Below the pieces are notes generated by a model. It saw nothing but the letters and a program-made list of their open reading frames with translations. It did no database searches and was not told the DNA's origin. DNA of 64,000 nucleotides from Rhizobium redzepovicii (GTDB lineage: Bacteria > Pseudomonadota > Alphaproteobacteria > Rhizobiales > Rhizobiaceae), in contig NZ_JAILYH010000021.1 in NCBI RefSeq assembly GCF_019793435.1, forward strand, positions 1-64,000, read 5' to 3'. Position 1 is the stretch's first letter. Each line of letters begins with the position of its first letter. Made by a program: the position numbers and the translations under genes. Shown one piece after another: positions 51,458 through 59,922 of the stretch.

Positions 51458-52111
51458 ATGGGCATGCTCCAGGCCGGCATCATTCCGGTGACACCCTTCC
51501 AGCAGAACTGCACGATCTTCTTCGATCCCGAGACCAAGGAAGGCGTCGTCGTCGATCCGGGCGGCGACGTGCCGCTGATCCTTCAGGCGATCGCGCAAAA
51601 CGGCTTGATCATCAAGGAGATCTGGCTGACGCACGGCCATCTCGACCATGCCGGCGGTGCCAGCGAGCTAAAGGAAGCCCTGGGCATCGAGGTGGTTGGC
51701 CCGCATCAGGACGACCTGCCGCTGCTGCAACGGATCGAGACCCAGGCCGAAAAATACGGCATATCGGGATTGCGCAACGTCCTACCCGACCGCTGGCTGA
51801 AGGATGGCGACAAGATCTCTTTCGGCGATCACGAATTCGAGGTCTATCATGCGCCCGGTCATGCGCCGGGCCACGTCATCTATTTCAACCGTGCGCAGAA
51901 TTTCGCCCATCTCGGCGACGTGCTCTTCAACGGCTCGATCGGCCGCACCGACTTGCCGGGCGGCAATCATCAGCAGCTTCTCGACTCGATCCGCGACAAG
52001 GTGCTGCCGCTTGGCGACGACGTCGGCTTCATCTGCGGCCACGGCCCCGGCAGCCGCATCGGCGATGAGCGGCGCAGCAATCCATTTTTGCAGGAAATCA
52101 GAACCGGCTGA
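51458..52111 (+). CDS. MBL-fold metallo-hydrolase (YcbL/glyoxalase II-like)
   Basis: The 217-residue protein has the metallo-beta-lactamase metal motif THGHLDHAGG, then the histidine in HAPGHAPGHVIYF and aspartate in HLGDVLFNGSIGRTDLPGG, and a terminal GHGPGSRIGDERRSNPF. The pattern is that of the YcbL-type glyoxalase II relatives that hydrolyse thioesters. All metal ligands are present. An ATG six bases downstream is an alternative start. Confidence 0.92.
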   Translation: MGMLQAGIIPVTPFQQNCTIFFDPETKEGVVVDPGGDVPLILQAIAQNGLIIKEIWLTHGHLDHAGGASELKEALGIEVVGPHQDDLPLLQRIETQAEKYGISGLRNVLPDRWLKDGDKISFGDHEFEVYHAPGHAPGHVIYFNRAQNFAHLGDVLFNGSIGRTDLPGGNHQQLLDSIRDKVLPLGDDVGFICGHGPGSRIGDERRSNPFLQEIRTG

Positions 52112-52126
52112 GCGTTCGGCGCGGGC

Positions 52127-52468
52127 TCACATCATCTTCCGGCCATTCGGCACGGGCTGCTCGACATCAGCAAGCACGATCGCGCCGTTCTCGTCCTCGA
52201 ATCCAAGCGTCAGCACTTCCGAGCGGAACGGCCCGATCTGGCGCGGCGGGAAGTTGACGACACCGAGCACCTGCCGGCCAATCAGGCTTTCCGGCGTGTA
52301 ATGCACGGTAATCTGGGCCGAGGATTTCTTCGTGCCGATCTCGGGACCGAAATCGATGACCAGCTTGATCGCCGGCTTGCGCGCTTCCGGAAACGGACTG
52401 GCTTCGATAATCGTGCCGACGCGAATGTCGACGCGCTCGAAATCGGCGTAGGCAATTTCCTCGGACAT
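52127..52468 (-). CDS. csaA: tRNA-binding domain protein, CsaA family
   Basis: The 113-residue product is a single EMAP/Trbp111-type OB fold: FERVDIRVGTIIEASPFPEARKPAIKLVIDFG, QITVHYTPESLIGRQVLGVVNFPPRQIG and a C-terminal EVLTLGF...ADVEQPVPNGRKM. CsaA dimers bind tRNA and have chaperone-like activity linked to protein export. It converges on the MBL hydrolase gene with 15 bp between. Confidence 0.93.
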   Translation of the reverse strand: MSEEIAYADFERVDIRVGTIIEASPFPEARKPAIKLVIDFGPEIGTKKSSAQITVHYTPESLIGRQVLGVVNFPPRQIGPFRSEVLTLGFEDENGAIVLADVEQPVPNGRKMM

Positions 52469-52481
52469 ATCGTCTCCGCTA

Positions 52482-52535
52482 GCGCATTAATCCTTTGCGA
52501 AAATCGCGATCGGTTTTCGCAAAGGATTAATGCGC
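52482..52535. repeat. perfect 22-bp inverted repeat
   Basis: GCGCATTAATCCTTTGCG followed by AAAA (52482-52503) is exactly mirrored at 52514-52535 around a 10-bp spacer. It lies immediately upstream of csaA and downstream of proC, so it could be a terminator for proC or a dispersed REP-like element. Confidence 0.85.
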
Positions 52536-52561
52536 AAATTCATAATGTCAGAGCGTCCTTA

Positions 52562-52581
52562 GCGCGTCTTTATAGACGCGC
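52562..52581. terminator. GC-rich hairpin after proC
   Basis: GCGCGTC / GACGCGC encloses TTTATA and lies a few bases after the proC stop codon, so it would fold at the 3' end of the proC message. No long T-run follows on the minus strand, so termination strength is uncertain. Confidence 0.5.
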
Positions 52582-52587
52582 GGCGCT

Positions 52588-53415
52588 CTAGCCGGCCAGT
52601 TCTTCGGCCCGCTTGCGCGCCGCTGCCAGTGCTGCGTCGAACAGAGGCTGCATGCCGTTTTCGGCCATCAGCACGGCGAGCGCAGCCGCCGTCGTGCCGC
52701 CAGGAGAGGTCACATTCTGCCGCAGCCGCGAAGCGTCGTCGGGGGACTGGTGCAAAAGTTCACCAGCCCCCGCGACTGTTTCCCGCGCAAGACGCATGGC
52801 GAGGTCCGCCTGCAGGCCGAGTTTACGGCCTGCCTCCGCCATGCATTCGACGAGATAGAACACATAGGCAGGACCGCTGCCCGAAAGCGCCGTCACGGCA
52901 TCGATATCGGCCTCTGCAGGCACCCATTCCACAGGACCCGAGACGCTGAGAAGAGAATGGACACGTTCGCGCTGCTGATGACTGACCCCTGAATTGGCAA
53001 AGGCGCCGGTGACGCCGCGCCCGACCATGGCCGGCGTGTTCGGCATGGCCCGCACCATGGCGGCTTTGCCCAGATGTTTCTCGAGGAAAGCGAGCGTCTT
53101 GCCGGCGGCCACAGAGACGACGACCGTTTCCGGCCCGACGGCGCTCTTCACCGCCGGCAGCACCGTCTCCATCACCTGCGGCTTGACCGCGAGAAACAGC
53201 ACGCTTGCCTTCAAATCCGCCGGAGCCGCGGTAACATGGGTCGCGCCGGCCTCGCTGATCGTCGCCAGCATCGCCGGCGACGGGCCAGGATCGACGACAA
53301 GAACGGCCGAGCCCGGCACGCCGCTTTTCAGCCAGCCGGAGAGCATCGCCCCGCCCATGTTGCCGGCACCGATCAGGACGACGGGATTTGTCGAGGAGAA
53401 AGCGTTCGCGGGCAT
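52588..53415 (-). CDS. proC: pyrroline-5-carboxylate reductase
   Basis: This is a 275-residue NAD(P)H enzyme for the last step of proline synthesis. It has the Rossmann motif VLIGAGNMGGAMLSGWL, AVKPQVMETVL, MPNTPAMVGRGVTG and the C-terminal dimerisation/active region ALSGSGPAYVFYLVECM with LRQNVTSPGGTTAAAL. The length is typical. The start is one base after the stop of the YbjN-type gene, so the two form an operon. Two palindromes follow its stop. Confidence 0.96.
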   Translation of the reverse strand: MPANAFSSTNPVVLIGAGNMGGAMLSGWLKSGVPGSAVLVVDPGPSPAMLATISEAGATHVTAAPADLKASVLFLAVKPQVMETVLPAVKSAVGPETVVVSVAAGKTLAFLEKHLGKAAMVRAMPNTPAMVGRGVTGAFANSGVSHQQRERVHSLLSVSGPVEWVPAEADIDAVTALSGSGPAYVFYLVECMAEAGRKLGLQADLAMRLARETVAGAGELLHQSPDDASRLRQNVTSPGGTTAAALAVLMAENGMQPLFDAALAAARKRAEELAG

Positions 53416-53416
53416 C

Positions 53417-53917
53417 TTATGCCTCGCCGACTGTTTCGAACAATACGGCTTCCATCGCCTTCGTCGCTTCCATGCCGGACCAGACGACGAACTGGAATGC
53501 CTGGAAATAGGCTTCGCAGGTATCGAGCGCGCTGGAAAGCAGCACTTCCACCTGGCGGTTGGTGGGCTCCGCGCCGCCGGCGAGCAGCAGCGACTGGCGA
53601 AAGATGACGACATCTTCCTGGCGCCAAAGGTCGAAATGCCCCATCAGCACCTGCCCGTTGATCGCCGAAAGCAGCTTGACCACCTCGTTGACCCTGATGT
53701 CGGGAACTTTGATATCGAAGGCGCAGCCAAGGTGCAGCGCCTCGAATTCCTCCATCCAGGAGAAGGAGACGTGATAGTCCGTCCAGCGACCCTCGACCGT
53801 CATCGCGATCTCGTCCTCGCCGGAGCGTTCGAACGACCAGTCGTTGTTGGAGGCAACGTACTCGATCATATCGACCGGGTTCGACTGACGCTCGACTTCC
53901 AATTCCATCAGGTTCAT
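53417..53917 (-). CDS. YbjN-domain protein
   Basis: The 166-residue cytoplasmic protein is of the YbjN/CesT-like fold (VDMIEYVASNNDWSFERSGEDEIAMTVEGRW, then VNEVVKLLSAINGQVLMGHFDLW). Such proteins are proposed to be chaperones or regulators; no activity is established. In Rhizobiales it is regularly placed upstream of proC, as here. AGAAGG precedes the ATG. Confidence 0.85.
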   Translation of the reverse strand: MNLMELEVERQSNPVDMIEYVASNNDWSFERSGEDEIAMTVEGRWTDYHVSFSWMEEFEALHLGCAFDIKVPDIRVNEVVKLLSAINGQVLMGHFDLWRQEDVVIFRQSLLLAGGAEPTNRQVEVLLSSALDTCEAYFQAFQFVVWSGMEATKAMEAVLFETVGEA

Positions 53918-54409
53918 GCAGCACCTTCTTGACCGGAACGAATGCGACCTAACTTTGTGTACGCACACAAGAAAGACACACGCAAATACCGGAACCACCA
54001 CTCGGATGATCGTTGAACCGCTGCCAGACTTAACGCAGATAACCTGCCCGGAGCTTACCAAGTCGCTTCGAATCATCATTTAAAATCAGTGTATAATGCG
54101 CCTTGCCCCCTGCCAGCCCCCTGAGGGGAAAATAGGCCGGACCACTGTGGAAAGGCTCTTCGAAATTCAATTCAGAAGGGAGAATAAGCGACTCTGCGAA
54201 TTGGCTTTTTTGGCAGTGTCCACAGGTGGAAAAACTCACCTGATTTTTTTGTGACGGATGCGGCGTGTGGCATGAAGGCAACGCCGCGTCTGCGTCATAT
54301 CGGGACTTTCAGCCATGTCGCGCAAAAGTGTTCAGCGGCTTTTGCGCGACATGCGGGAAAACGAAGACCTGCAGCGCAAGGGGCGAATCTAAAAAGACCG
54401 CGGCGCGCT
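53918..54409. other. 492 bp without a gene, containing a repeat
   Basis: The proximal end contains an inverted repeat CTTTGTGT-ACGC-ACACAAG (53953-53971), possibly part of the YbjN/proC promoter. The middle is AT-rich for this genome. The distal end holds the CATGTCG palindrome described separately. No coding frame is convincing. Confidence 0.5.
54314..54353. repeat. dispersed palindrome of the CATGTCGCGCAAAA family
   Basis: CATGTCGCGCAAAAG (54314-54328) and CTTTTGCGCGACATG (54339-54353) are perfect 15-bp inverted arms around TGTTCAGCGG. The palindrome at 48301-48343 has the same arms and centre with a few changes, so this is a repeat family. Confidence 0.85.
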
Positions 54410-54670
54410 TTAGTGCCCTTCGCCGGCAAGCCTCGCCTCGAGCGCCGCGATGCGGGCGGCAAGCGCCTCGTTCTCGTCGCGCGCCTTGATCGCCATCTCG
54501 CGCACGGCCTCAAACTCCTCGCGCTTGACGATATCCATGCTGTTCAGCCAACGCTCGGCCTGGGCGTTGAAGGCGGTCTCGATCTCCTTGCGGACGCCCT
54601 GGGCAGCACCTGCCGCATCGGTCATCAGCTTGGCGAATTCGTCCATGATGCGGTTCGTTCCGGTCGCCAT
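54410..54670 (-). CDS. ubiK: UbiK-type ubiquinone biosynthesis accessory factor (BMFP)
   Basis: This is an 86-residue helical protein: IMDEFAKLMTDAAGAAQGVRKEIETAF is an amphipathic helix and VKREEFEAVREMAIKARDENEALAARIAALEARL is a trimeric coiled coil, the layout of the Brucella BMFP/UbiK family. UbiK assists the UbiJ-containing ubiquinone complex; BMFP also has membrane-fusogenic activity. GGGAG precedes the start MATGTNRIM. It is divergent from lgt. Confidence 0.88.
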   Translation of the reverse strand: MATGTNRIMDEFAKLMTDAAGAAQGVRKEIETAFNAQAERWLNSMDIVKREEFEAVREMAIKARDENEALAARIAALEARLAGEGH

Positions 54671-54873
54671 GGCGTTTTTCTCCCTTCGCATGAGGTGAAT
54701 TTCAGCCCTTTGGGGCCCCAAGGATTGAGGTAGGGCTTCGCCACCCGCGATGCAAGCGCTTTGCATCGGATCGGCTTGCCGTACCCGGCCGGGAAAGAGC
54801 CATCACGAACAATGGACTTGACCGTCCGGGATCGCAGCGGCATGTTCCGCGCGACCAAACAGGTGGGAAAACC

Positions 54874-55722
54874 TTGCCGACAGCAGCCAATCTCCTTGCT
54901 ATCATGCCTTTTCCGGACATCGATCCGATCGCCTTTTCGATCGGCCCGCTGGCGATTCATTGGTACGGTCTCGCTTATGTCGCCGGCATCCTGCTCGGCT
55001 GGGCCTATGCGCGCCGCCTCGCCGCCAATGACAGTCTCTGGCCCGGCAACGTCTCGCCGATGTCTAAGACGCAGCTCGACGATTTCATCGTCTGGGCGGC
55101 CCTCGGCGTCGTCCTCGGCGGCCGTCTCGGCTATATTTTCTTCTATGATCTCCCCGCCGTCCTTCGCAGTCCCATCCGTGCGCTCGAGATCTGGAACGGC
55201 GGCATGTCCTTCCATGGCGGCCTGACGGGTACGACGATCGCCATGATCGTCTTTGCCCGCCGCAACGGCATCCCGATCTGGAGCCTGTTCGACATCGTCG
55301 CCACCGTCGTTCCCTTCGGCCTCTTCTTCGGCCGCATCGCCAATTTCATCAACGGCGAGCTCTGGGGCCGGCTGACCGACGTGCCCTGGGCGGTGGTCTT
55401 CCCGACCGGCGGCCCCTTCGCCCGCCACCCGAGCCAGCTTTACGAAGCCGGCCTCGAAGGCATCGTTCTTCTGCTGGTGCTGGCCGCCTTGGTGTATGGC
55501 ATGCGCGCTCTGAAAAGCCCCGGCTTCATCACCGGCGTCTTCGTCTCCGGTTATGCCCTGTCGCGCATCTTCGTCGAATTCTTCCGCGAGCCTGACGCCC
55601 AGCTCGGTTACCTCCTCGGCACAAACTGGCTGACCATGGGCATGGTGCTCTCCTCCCCGATGATCCTGCTCGGCATCTGGGCAATGCTCAGGGCCCGCCG
55701 CCAGGCTGCGCTGCAGCTCTGA
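54874..55722 (+). CDS. lgt: prolipoprotein diacylglyceryl transferase
   Basis: The 282-residue inner-membrane enzyme adds diacylglycerol to the lipobox cysteine of prolipoproteins. About seven spans and conserved blocks are visible: HWYGLAYVAGILLGWAYARR, IWNGGMSFHGGLTG, the Lgt signature GRIANFINGELWGR, and RHPSQLYEAGLEG. A TTG start after AGGTGGG is assigned; the ATG at 54904 (MPFPDIDPIAFSIG) is the alternative. It is the first gene of a run of four co-directional genes. Confidence 0.95.
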   Translation: MPTAANLLAIMPFPDIDPIAFSIGPLAIHWYGLAYVAGILLGWAYARRLAANDSLWPGNVSPMSKTQLDDFIVWAALGVVLGGRLGYIFFYDLPAVLRSPIRALEIWNGGMSFHGGLTGTTIAMIVFARRNGIPIWSLFDIVATVVPFGLFFGRIANFINGELWGRLTDVPWAVVFPTGGPFARHPSQLYEAGLEGIVLLLVLAALVYGMRALKSPGFITGVFVSGYALSRIFVEFFREPDAQLGYLLGTNWLTMGMVLSSPMILLGIWAMLRARRQAALQL

Positions 55723-55741
55723 AAACGGCAGGACGCGCGAT

Positions 55742-56842
55742 ATGACCACCGCTCTAGGCGAAAAGATCAAGGCGATCATCCAGGCCAACGGTCCGATCAG
55801 CGTCACCGATTATTTCTCGCTCTGCCTGGCCGATCCTGAACACGGCTACTACCGCACCCGCGAGCCCTTCGGCCGTGCGGGCGATTTCGTGACCGCGCCC
55901 GAGGTCAGTCAGATTTTCGGCGAAATGATCGGCGTCTTCATCGTTCATGCCTGGCAGCGCCACGGCACGCCGGCGGGCGTCCGTCTCGTCGAGATCGGAC
56001 CCGGCCGCGGCACGATGATGGCCGATATGCTGCGCGTCATCTCGCGCATCGCCCCGCCGCTGCTGGATGCTATGACCGTGCATCTCGTCGAAACCAGCGA
56101 GCGCCTGCGCGACGTCCAGAGCCAGACGCTCGAAGCTTACGATGATAAGATTGCCTGGCACGACGGCTTCGACGAAGTCCCGCCGGGCTTCACGCTGATC
56201 GCCGCCAACGAATTGTTCGACGCCATCCCGATCCGCCAGTTCGTCCGCATGCCGACGGGTTTCCGCGAGCGCATGATCGGAATTGATGCCGATGGGGAGC
56301 TGACCTTCTCCGCCGGCGTCGCCGGCCTCGATCCGGCGCTTCTGCCCGAACCGGTGCAGAACCTGCCGCTCGGCACGCTCTTCGAGATCTCGCCTGCCCG
56401 CCAGGCTGTCATGATTGCGATCTGCGAGCGGCTGCGCGCTTTCGGCGGCACGGCGCTCGCGATCGATTATGGCCATCTCGTCACCGGCTTCGGCGATACG
56501 TTGCAGGCCGTGCGCATGCATGAATTCGATCCGCCGCTCGCCCATCCCGGTGAAGCCGATCTGACGAGCCATGTCGACTTCCAGCAGCTCGCCGAAACCG
56601 CACTTGCGGCCGGCGTCCATCTGAACGGCGCCCTGCATCAGGGTGATTTTCTGACCGGTCTCGGCATCCTCGAACGTGCCGCCGCCCTCGGCCACGACCG
56701 CGAGCCGCAAACCCAGCAGGTTATCCAGGCGGCGGTCGACCGGCTCGCCGGCGCCGGTGAAGGCCGGATGGGCGAACTCTTCAAGGTGATGGCGGTCTCT
56801 CATCCCGCGGTCGACCTCATGCCCTTTCGCCCGGTGGATTGA
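55742..56842 (+). CDS. MidA/NDUFAF7-type protein arginine methyltransferase
   Basis: This is a 366-residue SAM-dependent methyltransferase (DUF185, COG1565): an N-terminal helical part with ISVTDYFSLCLADPEHGYY, the SAM site LVEIGPGRGTMMADMLRVI, the acidic ANELFDAIPIRQFV and the later TALAIDYGHL. In eukaryotes the homologue methylates complex I subunit NDUFS2; bacterial copies probably act on respiratory complex I too. It lies 19 bp after lgt. Confidence 0.92.
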   Translation: MTTALGEKIKAIIQANGPISVTDYFSLCLADPEHGYYRTREPFGRAGDFVTAPEVSQIFGEMIGVFIVHAWQRHGTPAGVRLVEIGPGRGTMMADMLRVISRIAPPLLDAMTVHLVETSERLRDVQSQTLEAYDDKIAWHDGFDEVPPGFTLIAANELFDAIPIRQFVRMPTGFRERMIGIDADGELTFSAGVAGLDPALLPEPVQNLPLGTLFEISPARQAVMIAICERLRAFGGTALAIDYGHLVTGFGDTLQAVRMHEFDPPLAHPGEADLTSHVDFQQLAETALAAGVHLNGALHQGDFLTGLGILERAAALGHDREPQTQQVIQAAVDRLAGAGEGRMGELFKVMAVSHPAVDLMPFRPVD

Positions 56843-56953
56843 CAGGGCGCACGCGGCTGGTTCAACATCCGCGCGAACAAGAACTTGAAGCGCGCCGCCT
56901 GTGCGATGCGCTTGGGATAATAACAAACCCCTTAAAAAACCCCGGAATCACAG

Positions 56954-57748
56954 ATGCAGGAAGCGGCCTCTCCCGCACCGATCGAAAGCGCGCTGCTGAA
57001 TGAAGCGGCAGGCGGCACTATCCGCCACGGTTATTTCACCCGCGCCGGCGGCGTGTCCGAAGGGCTGTATCGCGGCCTCAATGTCGGCCTTGGCTCCAAC
57101 GACGAACGCGACAAGGTCCTGGAAAACCGTCGCCGCGTCGCCGCGTGGTTCGACCTGCCGGTCGAGCGGCTGGCGACTGTGCATCAGGTCCATTCCCCTG
57201 ACGTCGTGACCATCGATGCCGATTACGACGGCGCCCGCCCCGAGGCGGATGCGATGGTAACGCGCACCCCCGGCATTGTGCTTGGCGTGCTTGCCGCCGA
57301 TTGCGGCCCGATCCTGTTCGCCGACCCGGACAATCGCGTCGTCGGCGCCGCCCATGCCGGCTGGAAAGGCGCGCTGACGGGTGTGCTCGAAAATACCATC
57401 GCCGCCATGGAAGCGCTGGGGGCGGATCGCACACGCATTATCGCCTGCCTCGGCCCCTCGATCAGCCAGGCAAGCTATGAGGTCGGTCCTGAATTCGTCG
57501 AGCGTTTCGTCGCCGGGAACCCGGAAGATGCGCGTTTTTTCGTGCCTTCCGCAACCTCCGGCCACGCCATGTTCGACCTGCCGGCGCTGACTGTCGACCG
57601 GCTGACGAAAGCCGGAGTGCGGGCCGAAAGCCTCGGCCTCTGCACCTATCCGGACAGCGAGCGCTTCTTTTCCTACCGCAGGACGACGCATCGCAAGGAG
57701 CCGGACTACGGCCGGCAGATTTCCGCGATATCAATCAGGGAGACGTGA
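56954..57748 (+). CDS. pgeF: laccase-domain protein YfiH/PgeF (peptidoglycan editing factor)
   Basis: The 264-residue product has the Cu/Zn-oxidoreductase-like fold: GYFTRAGGVSEGLYRGLNVG, the metal ligands VHQVHSPDVV, AADCGPILF and AAHAGWKGALTGVLE, then GPSISQASYEVG. Homologues have purine nucleoside phosphorylase activity (LACC1) or remove mis-incorporated residues from peptidoglycan precursors (E. coli). All ligands look intact. Its stop overlaps the GTG start of the M24-family gene. Confidence 0.93.
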   Translation: MQEAASPAPIESALLNEAAGGTIRHGYFTRAGGVSEGLYRGLNVGLGSNDERDKVLENRRRVAAWFDLPVERLATVHQVHSPDVVTIDADYDGARPEADAMVTRTPGIVLGVLAADCGPILFADPDNRVVGAAHAGWKGALTGVLENTIAAMEALGADRTRIIACLGPSISQASYEVGPEFVERFVAGNPEDARFFVPSATSGHAMFDLPALTVDRLTKAGVRAESLGLCTYPDSERFFSYRRTTHRKEPDYGRQISAISIRET

Positions 57749-58905
57749 GCAGAATGGCACTGCACTTCGAAAAGGCCGAATTCGCAAGCCGGCTTGCGCG
57801 CCTCACCGAGAAGATGAAGGAAGAAAAGCTCGACGCCCTGCTGCTCTTCGCCCAGGAAAGCATGTACTGGCTGACCGGCTACGACACCTTTGGCTACTGC
57901 TTCTTCCAGACGCTGGTCGTCAAGAGCGACGGCACCATGGCGCTGCTGACCCGCTCGGCCGATCTTCGCCAGGCCAGGCATACCTCGATCCTCGACGACA
58001 TCCATATCTGGGTCGACCGGGTCAACGCCGATCCGACGCTTGACCTGAAGAACCTGCTGGTCGAGATGGATCTGCTCGGTGCCCGCATCGGCGTCGAATA
58101 TGACACGCACGGCATGACCGGCCGTATCGCCCGCCTGCTCGACGCACAGCTGACCACCTTCGGCCAGATCACCGACGCGTCCTATCTCGTCAGTCGCCTG
58201 CGCCTTGTCAAAAGCCCGACCGAGGTTGCCTATGTCGAGCGCGCCGCCGTTCTCGCCGACGATGCGCTCGACGCCGCGATCCGGCTGACGAAGCCCGGTG
58301 CCGACGAGGCCGATATCCTCGCCGCCATGCAGGGCGCGATCTTTTCCGGCGGCGGCGACTATCCCGCCAACGAGTTCATCATCGGCTCCGGCGCCGATGC
58401 CCTGCTTTGCCGCTACAAGGCCGGCCGCCGCAAACTCGACGCCAGCGACCAGCTGACGCTCGAATGGGCCGGCGCTTACGCGCATTACCATGCCGCCATG
58501 ATGCGCACGATCGTCATCGGCGAGCCGATGCAACGCCACCGCGAGCTCTATAATGCCTGCCGCGAAACCATCGAGGCGATCGAGACGGTGCTGAAGCCGG
58601 GCAACAGCTTCGGCGACGTCTTCGACATGCATGCCAGGATCATGGACGAACGCGGTCTTGCCCGGCACCGGCTGAACGCCTGCGGTTATTCGCTCGGCGC
58701 CCGCTTCTCGCCCTCCTGGATGGAGCATCAGATGTTCCATGTCGGCAATCCGCAGCCGATCGAGCCGAACATGTCGCTCTTCGTGCACATGATCATCGCC
58801 GATTCCGACACGGGCACGGCGATGACGCTCGGCCAGACCTATCTGACGACGGCGGATGCGCCGCGCGCGCTATCCCGCCATCCGCTCGATTTCATCGGTC
58901 TTTGA
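57745..58905 (+). CDS. M24-family creatinase/aminopeptidase P homologue lacking metal ligands
   Basis: The 386-residue product has the creatinase N-terminal domain (about 1-140) and pita-bread catalytic domain. In true M24 metallopeptidases the ligands are Asp, Asp, His, Glu, Glu. Here LTLEWAGAYAHYHAAMMRT has no Asp at either early position, GYSLGARFSPSW has Tyr where GHG-like histidine occurs, and the last block reads LGQTYLTT with Gln for Glu. It is therefore probably a metal-free hydrolase of the creatinase kind, or non-enzymatic. The GTG start overlaps the pgeF stop (GTGA); ATG 57754 is an alternative. Confidence 0.85.
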   Translation: MSRMALHFEKAEFASRLARLTEKMKEEKLDALLLFAQESMYWLTGYDTFGYCFFQTLVVKSDGTMALLTRSADLRQARHTSILDDIHIWVDRVNADPTLDLKNLLVEMDLLGARIGVEYDTHGMTGRIARLLDAQLTTFGQITDASYLVSRLRLVKSPTEVAYVERAAVLADDALDAAIRLTKPGADEADILAAMQGAIFSGGGDYPANEFIIGSGADALLCRYKAGRRKLDASDQLTLEWAGAYAHYHAAMMRTIVIGEPMQRHRELYNACRETIEAIETVLKPGNSFGDVFDMHARIMDERGLARHRLNACGYSLGARFSPSWMEHQMFHVGNPQPIEPNMSLFVHMIIADSDTGTAMTLGQTYLTTADAPRALSRHPLDFIGL

Positions 58906-58995
58906 CCGATGAGAATCCGGAATTGACAGACGCCCGCCGCCGCCCGCATAAATTCGGGCGGGGCTGATGCGATTGTGGGAAGGACGGATCAAGGG

Positions 58996-59817
58996 ATGAC
59001 GCGAGCTGCGATTGTGCCCACGCTCCTGGTCTTCACGGCCCTGCTGACCGCCTGCAACACAACCGATGCACTGACACCGCAGGTCGATATCGGCGATTCC
59101 TCCGCGCGCGCGTCGTCGAGCCCGGTGACACAGAACGAGGCCGAGCGTCTGGCTGGTTCTCGCCAGCGGGCCTTCGCCCAAAGCTCCCAGCCGGGCGGCT
59201 ACCATCCAGCTTACGATCAGTCGCAGCAGGCCTACAGGCCCGGCACCGGCGCGCCGCCGACGACAATGCAGCAGCAGGCAGACGCCCTGTCGAGGAGCAG
59301 TTCCTCGCCGGCCGCCTCCGCCCCGATCGAGGAACAATCGCTGCCACCGCCGGCTTCCAGCGGTGAGCTTCCCGCACAACCGGCTCAGCCGCCCGCCGTA
59401 CAACAGCCGCAACGGACCGCCGCCCTCAACACCGGCGCCTCCTCTGTGCGCGGCAACACCGTGCGCTTCTTGCCGATCATCGGCGCGCCGGTTCAGGCGG
59501 TGACCCCGCTGTCGCGTCAGCTTGGCGCCGAGGCGCGCGCGCACGGGCTTTCCATCAAGAGCTCGACCGATGCGAGCAGCGATTACATCCTCAAAGGCTA
59601 CCTCTCAGCCTTCAGCGACGACGGCAAGGTCACCGTGGTCTATGTCTGGGACATTCTCGACAGCGCCGGCGGCCGCCTGCACCGCATCCAGGGGCAGGAA
59701 AGCGTGCCGACGGCGGCGGCCGATCCCTGGGCTGGCGTTCCTGCCTCGGTGATGCAGCAGATCGGCTCGAAAACCATCGCGGAATTCTCCTCCTGGCGGC
59801 AGACGCGGGGTGGTTAG
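58996..59817 (+). CDS. putative lipoprotein
   Basis: The 273-residue product has a lipoprotein signal peptide ending in the lipobox LLTACN, so the mature protein starts at a lipidated cysteine. A long proline/glutamine/serine-rich linker (about 45-155) leads to a C-terminal globular domain (VRFLPIIGAPVQAVTPLSRQL through KTIAEFSSWRQ). The later of two ATGs gives a standard signal sequence. It is presumably anchored in the envelope; the function is unknown. Confidence 0.82.
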   Translation: MTRAAIVPTLLVFTALLTACNTTDALTPQVDIGDSSARASSSPVTQNEAERLAGSRQRAFAQSSQPGGYHPAYDQSQQAYRPGTGAPPTTMQQQADALSRSSSSPAASAPIEEQSLPPPASSGELPAQPAQPPAVQQPQRTAALNTGASSVRGNTVRFLPIIGAPVQAVTPLSRQLGAEARAHGLSIKSSTDASSDYILKGYLSAFSDDGKVTVVYVWDILDSAGGRLHRIQGQESVPTAAADPWAGVPASVMQQIGSKTIAEFSSWRQTRGG

Positions 59818-59922
59818 TCACAAACTTTTCGCAAATATGAAAGCCTGTGGCGCCTTTGCCCTTGCATTCACGGGGAAGCTGGCTAAAAAGCGCGGCTATC
59901 AGCGCATAACGGGCGGACCAAA

